NCBI GenBank assembly: GCA_021372185.1
Contig: JAJFUY010000014.1
Span: forward strand, 1 to 8,558
Reading direction: 5' to 3'
DNA: 8,558 nucleotides
Source: Chlamydiales bacterium
GTDB taxonomy: Bacteria > Chlamydiota > Chlamydiia > Chlamydiales > FEN-1388
In this document: positions 1-5,763 of the stretch, piece after piece
Numbering within the stretch: the stretch's first letter is position 1
How the letters are laid out: every line of letters starts with the position of its first letter
Notes under the pieces: model-generated
The model's database searches: none
Told to the model about the DNA's origin: nothing
The model's input: only the letters and a program-made list of their open reading frames with translations
Translations under genes and position numbers: made by a program

Positions 1-844
1 TGGTGATGAGGCCTTTTGCTTCTAAATCAGCTACAACACCTGCAAGCATAGGGTTATAAAAAGATTCTCCCCTTTCGATAATGCGTATACCTAACAGATT
101 GTATATTTCTTGATAGGCGCGTCTTGAAATATCACAGATAACTTCCCATAACGCGCGAGCTTCTGGATCTCCGGCTTGTAGGGCCACAACCTCTAACTGA
201 GCCTGCTTTTTAAACGCCGCGTCTTCATCGAACACTTTTTTAGCATCTTTATAATACTTCACGAGGTCTGTTAAGGATACGTTCTCAATACCCTCTGGAA
301 CATACTGCTTAATGTAGGCAATGAGCATGCCAAATGATGTGCCCCAGTCACCAATGTGATTGAGCCGTAGCACATCCGCTCCTAGAAACTCAAACGTACG
401 GGCAAGAGCATCGCCAATAATGGTAGAACGAAGGTGGCCTACGTGCATCTCTTTGGCTGTATTGGGGCTAGAAAAGTCGACCACAATCCTTTGTTTTGCA
501 GAGGCTCTAATGCCAAGATGAGACTCTTTTAGCATTCGAGCAAGTTCAGCCTCTAAAAAGCTTTTCTTAAGAGTGATATTAATAAACCCAGGGCCTGCCA
601 CTTCAAGTTTTTCTATAAAATCATTTGTAGAACATGCCGCTACTATCTGATCGGCTACTTGCCGAGGATTTTGCTTAAGTTGTTTTGACAGCTTCATGGC
701 GCTATTAAATTGATACTGGCCAAAGGCACTATCTTTACTTTTCACAAGTTCAATTTCACCAGTGGCGTCAGGAAATGCTGTTGTTGTGGCTTTTGCAAAA
801 TAATCATGAAGTGTAGAGGCAATCGTATGAGCAACTTGTGGCAT
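1..844 (-). CDS. argS: arginyl-tRNA synthetase, N-terminal half (partial)
   Basis: Cytoplasmic class I aminoacyl-tRNA synthetase that charges tRNA-Arg with arginine using ATP. Only the first 281 codons are present; the gene leaves the window at position 1, and the family is usually about 560-590 residues. Residues 1-95 form the additional N-terminal (Add-1) domain, ending in AGPGFINI (83-90). The Rossmann catalytic domain follows with SSPNTAKEMHVGHLRST (125-141), in which HVGH (134-137) is the class I HIGH signature, then NHIGDWGTSFG (162-172), which is highly diagnostic of ArgS. The KMSK-like loop and anticodon-binding domain lie outside. The ATG at 844 is supported by AGGA at 855-852 with a 7-nt spacer. 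A plausible promoter lies upstream, back to back with that of the divergent dedA gene. Identification is secure; the C-terminal half cannot be judged. Confidence 0.96.
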   Translation of the reverse strand, partial: MPQVAHTIASTLHDYFAKATTTAFPDATGEIELVKSKDSAFGQYQFNSAMKLSKQLKQNPRQVADQIVAACSTNDFIEKLEVAGPGFINITLKKSFLEAELARMLKESHLGIRASAKQRIVVDFSSPNTAKEMHVGHLRSTIIGDALARTFEFLGADVLRLNHIGDWGTSFGMLIAYIKQYVPEGIENVSLTDLVKYYKDAKKVFDEDAAFKKQAQLEVVALQAGDPEARALWEVICDISRRAYQEIYNLLGIRIIERGESFYNPMLAGVVADLEAKGLIT

Positions 845-867
845 AATTTAGTCCTAAAATTTTACAA

Positions 868-897
868 ATTGTAGCCTCTTTTACCCATTTGCCACAA
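868..897 (-). promoter_or_regulatory. candidate argS promoter
   Basis: On the minus strand TACAAT (873-868) matches the sigma70 -10 consensus at 5 of 6 positions. TTGTGG (897-892) is a weak -35 match (3 of 6) with an 18-bp spacer. Predicted transcription start is near 861, giving a leader of about 17 nt that contains the AGGA ribosome binding site. This is assigned by pattern only. Confidence 0.4.
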
Positions 898-904
898 TGT
901 CTAC

Positions 905-933
905 TTGACTTTATCAAATAATTACTGCATGAT
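905..933 (+). promoter_or_regulatory. candidate dedA promoter, nearly leaderless
   Basis: TTGACT (905-910, 5 of 6 to the -35 consensus) and CATGAT (928-933, 4 of 6 to the -10) are separated by exactly 17 bp. The predicted start site is about 939-942, at or within 3 nt of the dedA ATG at 942. If correct, the dedA mRNA has practically no 5' leader, which agrees with the absence of any Shine-Dalgarno. Confidence 0.4.
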
Positions 934-941
934 CTTGCACT

Positions 942-1490
942 ATGGAATGTATATCAACCGAAACTCTTTCTCTTTGGTTACTAGAATATGGCGGTATTGC
1001 TCTATTCTTTTTGCTTGCCCTTGAAATTATTGCGCTTCCAATTCCAGGTGAGCCACTCATGATTTTAACGGGTGTTTTGATGAGTCAGGGCGATTTAGCT
1101 ATTACCCCCACAATACTTGCAGCCTATCTTGGAGCGGCCGCTGGCATTACGGTAAGCTATGCGATTGGTAGAACCGCGGGAAGCTATCTACTGGTTGGAT
1201 ATGGGCCAAAAATTGGGATTACCGAGACTCGGTTAGCTAAAGTCAATGGCTGGTTTTCTCGTTTTGGCAAATGGACTCTTGTCATTGGCTACTTTGTGCC
1301 GGGCATCCGCCACTTTACTGGTTTTACCGCTGGCATGACTCAACTAGATTTACGACAATTTATGCTCTTTGCTTATGGGGGAGCCTTTAGCTGGATTTCT
1401 ATCTTTTTGGGCTTAGGTTACTTTTTTGGCGACTACTGGATGAACTTTTTTGACCGAATTATTGAATTCTTCAGCAGTTTCTTTTCCTAA
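942..1490 (+). CDS. DedA-family inner-membrane protein
   Basis: Small polytopic membrane protein of the DedA (SNARE-associated/VTT, PF09335) family. Members act as lipid scramblases or flippases, for example for undecaprenyl phosphate or phosphatidylethanolamine, and support envelope homeostasis; the substrate here is not determinable. The 182-residue length is slightly short for the family (about 190-220). Visible hallmarks are the re-entrant-loop motif E29 with PIPGE (33-37), a small-residue helix at 57-76, and GYFVPGIRHFTGFTAGMTQL (116-135), the second re-entrant motif with the conserved Pro-Gly-x-Arg. A hydrophobic helix (140-162) and an aromatic C-terminal tail follow. The ATG at 942 is the only sensible start: an in-frame stop lies at 930-932 and the first motif begins at residue 29. 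No ribosome binding site is visible, so initiation may be leaderless. The gene stands alone between divergent argS and the DUF2709 operon. The family call is firm. Confidence 0.9.
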   Translation: MECISTETLSLWLLEYGGIALFFLLALEIIALPIPGEPLMILTGVLMSQGDLAITPTILAAYLGAAAGITVSYAIGRTAGSYLLVGYGPKIGITETRLAKVNGWFSRFGKWTLVIGYFVPGIRHFTGFTAGMTQLDLRQFMLFAYGGAFSWISIFLGLGYFFGDYWMNFFDRIIEFFSSFFS

Positions 1491-1506
1491 GGATAAATGC
1501 CTCTTG

Positions 1507-1512
1507 TATAAA
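1507..1512 (+). promoter_or_regulatory. possible -10 element for the DUF2709-tsaE-engB-dnaQ operon
   Basis: TATAAA in the 72-bp gap after dedA matches the -10 consensus at 5 of 6 positions. It is the best promoter-like sequence ahead of the operon. The expected -35 position (about 1484-1489) is poor, at 3 of 6, and lies over the dedA stop codon. Read-through from dedA is an alternative. Confidence 0.25.
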
Positions 1513-1562
1513 ATGGCTTTTCCAGGTAAATTTTTTGTTATTCTATTGATTTTGAGGTACAA

Positions 1563-2303
1563 ATGTCAAAAATGTCAATGACAGCCGGTATGCAATCCCA
1601 GTTAAAAGATTACTTAGAAAGCACCAAGCATCCTGAGCTTATTACTACCTATCTGTTCTACGTTGAACAAAAATACTCTCTAGAGCCAGTGCTCTTTGTG
1701 CGCGATAAGTTAGTCTATCAAAGCGTAAGCGATGCGGTACGTTTGCTAGAAAAAGAAGGTAAACTCTGGCGCGAAACTGAGATCAAAATTGGCTACGTCA
1801 CCTCAAGTGTTGACGAACTCACCAAAAAAATCTACATCTGCCCATTTACTGGTAAAGTGTATGGCGACAACACCCACCCTAATCCTCAAGATGCTATTTA
1901 TGACTGGGTGTCAAAATGTCCAGAAAATACAGAACGTGTTGGCGGCCTTCGCGTAAAGCGCTTTTTTATCTCAGAAGATGCTGAAGTAATTAAAGCCTAT
2001 GCGAGTAAGTTCACACCAAAATCACCAATTACAAAAATCGTCTTTTCATCTGCAGTTAACGGCAAGCTTTATCACTCTAAAGAAGCTGTAATTGAAGACT
2101 TTAAAGCAAATTATCTCAAGCGCATCAGCCTTGTCGAAGTTCAAAACCAGAGCCGCTTCCAGATCGAAGAGCACTTTATGGAATTTATTCAGCAGCACTT
2201 GTCTGAAGACAAAATTGCCTCTTTTGTTGAAATGCTCTCTGAAGTTGAAGAATTTGGCCCCTACGTCGAAAGCTGGCTTGGAGAGGTTGAACAGGAAACA
2301 TAA
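1563..2303 (+). CDS. Chlamydiae-specific DUF2709 protein (CT538-like)
   Basis: Conserved hypothetical protein, 246 residues, recognised from memory as the chlamydial DUF2709 family (PF10915; C. trachomatis CT538). No biochemical function is known to me. It is soluble, mixed alpha/beta, with no signal peptide or membrane segment. The most distinctive stretch is YICPFTGKVYGDNTHPNPQD (91-110), followed by AIYDWVSKCP (111-120). Cys93 and Cys119 with nearby His105 could suggest a metal or redox site, but this is speculation. The C-terminal third (180-246) is rich in acidic and hydrophobic residues and probably helical. Of four nearby ATGs, the first is preferred because GAGG (1554-1557) sits 5 nt upstream. 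The next gene, tsaE, starts 1 nt after the stop, implying translational coupling. Retention beside tsaE suggests a role near translation or tRNA modification, which is inference. Confidence 0.8.
   Translation: MSKMSMTAGMQSQLKDYLESTKHPELITTYLFYVEQKYSLEPVLFVRDKLVYQSVSDAVRLLEKEGKLWRETEIKIGYVTSSVDELTKKIYICPFTGKVYGDNTHPNPQDAIYDWVSKCPENTERVGGLRVKRFFISEDAEVIKAYASKFTPKSPITKIVFSSAVNGKLYHSKEAVIEDFKANYLKRISLVEVQNQSRFQIEEHFMEFIQQHLSEDKIASFVEMLSEVEEFGPYVESWLGEVEQET
2293..2296 (+). promoter_or_regulatory. ribosome binding site that decides the tsaE start
   Basis: AGGA lies inside the last codons of the DUF2709 gene, 8 nt before the TTG at 2305. It supports that non-ATG codon as the tsaE start rather than the ATG at 2092, which would add 71 residues with no family resemblance. 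Confidence 0.55.
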
Positions 2304-2304
2304 T

Positions 2305-2724
2305 TTGCTTAAAGAGTATATTTGCCAAAGTGTTGAAGATACCCAAAAACTGGCACAAGATTTAGCGCCAACGCTAAAAAAAGGTGCCGTTTTAGCCTTT
2401 TTTGGGGATCTCGGCACCGGCAAAACTACTTTTATCCGGTACTTATCAGAGCTTTTGGCGGGTGTTGAGCCAGAAATTGTGACTAGCCCCACATTTCAGT
2501 ACGTAAACATCTACAAGGGCCACCAAGACATATTCCACTTCGATTTATACCGCCTTCAGAACTCTACTGACTTTATCCACATGGGCTTTGATGAGATGTT
2601 ATATGGCAATGGCATCTGCTGCATAGAGTGGGCAGAACGAATCTCTGACATACTGCCGCCAGAAACACTCTCTATTACAATTACCCATGCCGATAACGAC
2701 AGCCGCTTGATTCAACTAAGGTAA
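2305..2724 (+). CDS. tsaE: tRNA t6A biosynthesis ATPase TsaE (YjeE)
   Basis: P-loop ATPase that works with TsaB and TsaD, using threonylcarbamoyl-AMP made by TsaC, to form N6-threonylcarbamoyladenosine at position 37 of ANN-decoding tRNAs. From the TTG start the protein has 139 residues, normal for the family (about 130-160). Motifs in order: Walker A GDLGTGKTT (34-42); SPTF (61-64) of the switch I region; HFDLYRL (78-84); and EWAER (108-112), the family's conserved Glu-Trp pair. The frame is open back to an ATG at 2092, but that stretch overlaps the DUF2709 gene and is Ser/Lys-rich without similarity, so TTG 2305 with AGGA 8 nt upstream is chosen. The stop precedes engB by 4 nt. As I recall, chlamydiae keep tsaE next to the DUF2709 gene, and this window agrees. 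Confidence 0.92.
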   Translation: MLKEYICQSVEDTQKLAQDLAPTLKKGAVLAFFGDLGTGKTTFIRYLSELLAGVEPEIVTSPTFQYVNIYKGHQDIFHFDLYRLQNSTDFIHMGFDEMLYGNGICCIEWAERISDILPPETLSITITHADNDSRLIQLR

Positions 2725-2728
2725 CATA

Positions 2729-3325
2729 ATGAAACTTGTCTGGAACAAAACCCGCTTTATTAAATCTGCCCTGTGGCCAGAGGAATACCCAAAATATGGG
2801 CATAACCTCAATGCCATAGCCATCTGCGGACGTTCCAATGTTGGTAAATCAACCCTTATTAACGAATTGTGTGCCCAATCAAAATTAGCCAAAGTTTCTA
2901 AAACCCCCGGTAAAACCCAACTTGTAAACTTTTTTGAAATTGACGAGCGGGTCATTTTTGTTGACCTTCCTGGATATGGCTTTGCTAAAGTACCGCAAGA
3001 AGTTCGGAATCAATGGGGAAAAGTTGTAACCCAGTTCCTAGAAAAAGCCCAGCGCCTAGAGCTTATTTTATTTTTGCTAGACATTAGACGAGATCCTAAC
3101 GAAGAAGACTTAGAACTTCTCCACTGGCTCTACCACACCAATAAGCCATTTCTTGTTGTGCTCACTAAAGCTGATAAAGTGACAAAAGCAGAACTAGAAA
3201 TTCGCACCAAAGAAATTATAAAGCAACTGCCCTATCAGGGCTTTGAGTATGTACAACACTCAAGCAAATCGCATCAAGGAACCTACGAATTGAGGCAAAA
3301 GATAGAACAGTATGCCACAGCTTAA
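2729..3325 (+). CDS. engB: ribosome-assembly GTPase EngB (YihA/YsxC)
   Basis: Small TRAFAC-class GTPase needed for late large-subunit ribosome assembly in bacteria. At 198 residues it has the usual length. GTP-binding motifs are complete: G1 GRSNVGKST (34-42); the G2 region with conserved Thr in KTPGKTQLVNFFEI (58-71); G3 DLPGYGFA (79-86); G4 TKAD (146-149); and a G5-like SSK (178-180). The GxGFAKVP-type segment after G3 and the conserved tryptophan W96 are typical of EngB rather than Era or Der. The ATG at 2729 has AAGG (2718-2721) with a 7-nt spacer, overlapping the tsaE stop region. The 3' end overlaps dnaQ by 14 nt in another frame. Its position inside a translation-linked operon matches its role. 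Confidence 0.94.
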   Translation: MKLVWNKTRFIKSALWPEEYPKYGHNLNAIAICGRSNVGKSTLINELCAQSKLAKVSKTPGKTQLVNFFEIDERVIFVDLPGYGFAKVPQEVRNQWGKVVTQFLEKAQRLELILFLLDIRRDPNEEDLELLHWLYHTNKPFLVVLTKADKVTKAELEIRTKEIIKQLPYQGFEYVQHSSKSHQGTYELRQKIEQYATA

Positions 3326-4061
3326 AACACACACATTTGTCTGCATTGATTGTGAATCAACAGGACTTGATCCAAAACAAGACCGCATCATAGAAGTTGC
3401 CGCCGTTAAGTTTACCTTTGACGGGCATATCTCTGAATTTGAGACACTTGTAGACCCACAGGTTACAATACCGGCTCCATCAATTGCTATACACCATATC
3501 ACTCAAGAAATGGTTGCAGGAAAGCCAACCATTGATAAAGTATTGCACGAAGTCTTAGAACTTATTGGCGATCATCCTTTGATTGGCCATGGCATCAAGT
3601 ATGACATCGATATTTTGGCGCATCACGCAGAGCGCTGTAATATCCCCTGCACTATCCGCAATAACCCTTTCTTTGACACACTAAGGCTGGCTCGTCTGTA
3701 TGGCCAAAGCCCGGTAAATTCACTTGCAGCCCTACGCCAGCACTTTAATATAGCAGAAGAAGGCGCTCATAGAGCTATGAGTGATGTTGTAGTGAATATA
3801 CAGGTATTTAAAAAGCTTGTAAGCGATTTTAGAACCTTAGAGCAAGTCGCTCAGGCCCTATCAAAGCCCATCCAGATGAAGAACATGCCTCTTGGTAAAC
3901 ATAAAGGCCGTCCCATGAAAGAAATTCCGGTTGAATACCTCAGATGGGCTGCCAACCAGGACTTTGATGAAGACCTATTATACTCCCTCAGATCAGAATT
4001 AAATCGCCGAAAAAAGGGCACTTCCTTTGTTCAACTGGCAAACCCTTTCATGAATTTATAA
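3312..4061 (+). CDS. dnaQ: DnaQ-like DEDDh 3'-5' exonuclease with C-terminal DUF3820-like domain
   Basis: Exonuclease of the DNA polymerase III epsilon (RNase T/DnaQ) superfamily, 249 residues. It removes nucleotides 3'-5' with two metal ions and may proofread replication or act in repair. Exo I is IDCESTGLD (12-20) with acidic residues D13 and E15. Exo II is HGIKYDIDIL (93-102), D98 being the likely ligand. Exo III is HRAMSDV (153-159), with H153 and D158, so the active site is a complete DEDDh. Residues about 190-235 (MPLGKHKGRPMKEIPVEYL at 192-210) resemble DUF3820 (PF12843), found attached to DnaQ-like exonucleases in several phyla. I recall that chlamydiae carry two DnaQ paralogues, this corresponding to CT536, so it may not be the replicative epsilon subunit. 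The start overlaps engB by 14 nt; the nearest GAGG (3292-3295) is 16 nt away, so initiation is probably coupled. It is the last gene before a strong terminator. Confidence 0.9.
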   Translation: MPQLKTHTFVCIDCESTGLDPKQDRIIEVAAVKFTFDGHISEFETLVDPQVTIPAPSIAIHHITQEMVAGKPTIDKVLHEVLELIGDHPLIGHGIKYDIDILAHHAERCNIPCTIRNNPFFDTLRLARLYGQSPVNSLAALRQHFNIAEEGAHRAMSDVVVNIQVFKKLVSDFRTLEQVAQALSKPIQMKNMPLGKHKGRPMKEIPVEYLRWAANQDFDEDLLYSLRSELNRRKKGTSFVQLANPFMNL

Positions 4062-4069
4062 TTATTTTA

Positions 4070-4100
4070 GCCTCTACAGATACCTGTAGAGGCTTTTTTT
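4070..4100 (+). terminator. Rho-independent terminator after dnaQ
   Basis: A perfect 10-bp stem, GCCTCTACAG (4070-4079) with CTGTAGAGGC (4084-4093), closes a 4-nt loop ATAC and is followed at once by seven T residues (4094-4100). It begins 8 bp after the dnaQ stop, ends the four-gene operon and insulates the transporter-pgk unit. The other strand lacks a T tract, so it should act in one direction only. Confidence 0.95.
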
Positions 4101-4299
4101 ATAAAATACTATATCTTATATGGAATAAATAATCGAGCCTTGCAATACTTATGTATAGATCGAGAAATTTAGGGCAGCCTCTCCCGCTCGGAATTTAGTG
4201 TGGGGGCACTTTAAAAAACTCTCTATTTAGGCAAGTCTTGAGAAAAATGGTTTTCAAGTCAGCCGGGATTGTTTAAACAAACTTTCTTAAAGAAGGGCA
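4101..4299 (+). promoter_or_regulatory. non-coding leader of the transporter-pgk operon
   Basis: This 199-bp gap contains no convincing ORF. It must hold the promoter of the downstream operon, because a strong terminator lies just before it. No clean -35/-10 pair stands out: TTGAGA (4238-4243) and TTGCAA (4140-4145) lack a partner at normal spacing. Structured elements are CGAG...CTCG (4161-4164/4187-4190) enclosing GGG/CCC; AGTG-TGGGGG-CACT (4197-4210); an imperfect hairpin CTTGA...CAAG around 4237-4258; the 12-bp palindrome TTGTTTAAACAA (4269-4280); and the direct repeat AATTTAG (4166-4172, 4192-4198). These could be operator or RNA-leader elements, but no known riboswitch class is recognised. 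Confidence 0.35.
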
Positions 4300-5763
4300 A
4301 TGGAATTATCCATTTTAGCTATTCTTTTTTGTTGCGCCATAGCGGCCTTGAGCCTCTGGTTCTTTGCAAAGCATTTTGCAAGTAAAACCTCAGACACCGG
4401 CTCTATGTCTATGTGCGCGCCAGTAGGCAAGCCAATTGGTTGGCTTTCGCTCGCAGGCACATTTGTGGCTGCCCAAATTGGGGGTAGTTCCATTCTCTAT
4501 ACAGTTGAGTGCGCCCAATCTGACGGTATCTTTGCCATGCTCTACCCTCTTGGTAGCGCCCTTGGCCTACTTGCTCTAGGACTTGGCCTTGGGGCACGTA
4601 TTGCCCGCCTACAGATTTCTAGCGTGCCAGACCTCTTTGAAAAGCACTATGGAAGTGAAACACTCAAAAAAGTCTCCTGTTTTTTAAGCATGGCCTCAAT
4701 TCTCGGGCTTCTTATTGCTCAGGCTGTTGCCTTAAAAGACCTCTTCCGCGCCCTTGGCGTAAAACACGACACTCTCTTTATTAGCGCCTGGATTGCCATT
4801 GTGTATTTTACTATCCGCGGCCGTCTCCAATCAAATTCATGGACATCACTGCTACAGGCAGTATTACTCCTTGCAGCCTTAGGTGCGGCGTGCTTTTTTA
4901 GCCCAGAATCATACTCTACAGATGCTGCCTGCCTTACCTTTGGAGGCATAGAAACTGAATTTCGTGAAGGCTTTAACTCTAAAATGTCCTCCTATTTTCT
5001 TATGCCTTGCCTGTTTATGTTTTTGGAGCCGGAGATGGTGCGAAGTTCGCTCCAGGTACGCTCTAAAAAAGAGATATCCGTGGCAGTGGTCTTCTCGGGG
5101 CTTATACTCCTCCTTTGCTCCTTTATCCCTGTATACTATGGCCTAGTGGGTAAAACCAACGGCACAGAAGAGGGCAGCGCCTCTGGCTTTATTAGCACCG
5201 TAGGGTCTGCTACAAACCCAACTGTTGCCATATGCTCAGCCTGCATCCTTATGGTAGCGTTAATTTCTGGAGCATCTACACTTATCTGGTCACTTAACAC
5301 CCACCTTTTAAAAGATCTACCCAGAAAACCAGAAACCCAAAAGAAAAAATTTGTGTTTACCGTAAACTTCTCATGGGGATGGACGCTTATTTTAGGCATG
5401 ATAGCGCTCGCCCTTTCCTACATGAACTTTGGCCTCTCTTCTCTTATCCTAGAAAGCTATGAACTAGCTGTAGTGTGTATGTTTATACCCCTGTTTCAAG
5501 CAGCATGCGCGCGGCCCGACCAAGAATATCCAAAACTGGCTGCTGCCTTGTCGATGTGTTTTGGCGCTATAGGATTTTTGCTCTGTAAGTTGTGTGAAAT
5601 TGCCTTCTTCCCTGAGATGTTTTCAATTCTACTTTCTTGGATTGGCTTTATAATGGGAAAAGCCTTATCAACACCACAAATTCGCAAAACCATAATGGAA
5701 TCACCAGATGCACAGCCAGCAGAACAAAAAATTGACATTGAAAGACTTACAGTTAGCCCATAA
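4300..5763 (+). CDS. sodium:solute symporter (SSS) family transporter
   Basis: Inner-membrane secondary transporter, 487 residues, most like the SSS family (PF00474, LeuT fold) that imports solutes with Na+. Substrates range from proline and pantothenate to sugars, and this one cannot be assigned. The sequence shows about 12-13 hydrophobic helices. Family-like segments are WLSLAGTFVAAQIGGSSILY (48-67), the unwound helix 1 region; SSVPDLFEKHYGSETLKKV (107-125), the family's typical loop; SNSWTSLLQAVLLL (178-191); EPEMVRSSLQVRSKKE (243-258); and ALISGASTLIWSLNTHLLKDL (320-340), matching the helix 8 Na+-site region. The cytoplasmic tail after about 455 is hydrophilic. ATG 4300 has AGAAGG (4291-4296) at a short 3-nt spacing. 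The last 56 nt overlap the start of pgk. A transporter directly upstream of pgk also occurs in Chlamydia, where I recall a phosphate permease in that place. Family confident, substrate unknown. Confidence 0.82.
   Translation: MELSILAILFCCAIAALSLWFFAKHFASKTSDTGSMSMCAPVGKPIGWLSLAGTFVAAQIGGSSILYTVECAQSDGIFAMLYPLGSALGLLALGLGLGARIARLQISSVPDLFEKHYGSETLKKVSCFLSMASILGLLIAQAVALKDLFRALGVKHDTLFISAWIAIVYFTIRGRLQSNSWTSLLQAVLLLAALGAACFFSPESYSTDAACLTFGGIETEFREGFNSKMSSYFLMPCLFMFLEPEMVRSSLQVRSKKEISVAVVFSGLILLLCSFIPVYYGLVGKTNGTEEGSASGFISTVGSATNPTVAICSACILMVALISGASTLIWSLNTHLLKDLPRKPETQKKKFVFTVNFSWGWTLILGMIALALSYMNFGLSSLILESYELAVVCMFIPLFQAACARPDQEYPKLAAALSMCFGAIGFLLCKLCEIAFFPEMFSILLSWIGFIMGKALSTPQIRKTIMESPDAQPAEQKIDIERLTVSP

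Noticed and set aside
2092..2304. 71-residue N-terminal extension of TsaE from the ATG at 2092
   Set aside because: It lies wholly inside the DUF2709 gene in another frame, is a Ser/Lys/Leu-rich shadow translation without similarity to TsaE, and TTG 2305 has a suitable ribosome binding site.
2046..2492. Minus-strand ORF of 148 codons opposite DUF2709 and tsaE
   Set aside because: Antisense shadow of two conserved genes, with no recognisable domain.
4101..4299. tRNA, small RNA gene or known riboswitch in the pre-transporter leader
   Set aside because: No cloverleaf, CCA end or recognisable riboswitch core could be traced by eye; kept only as an unclassified structured leader.
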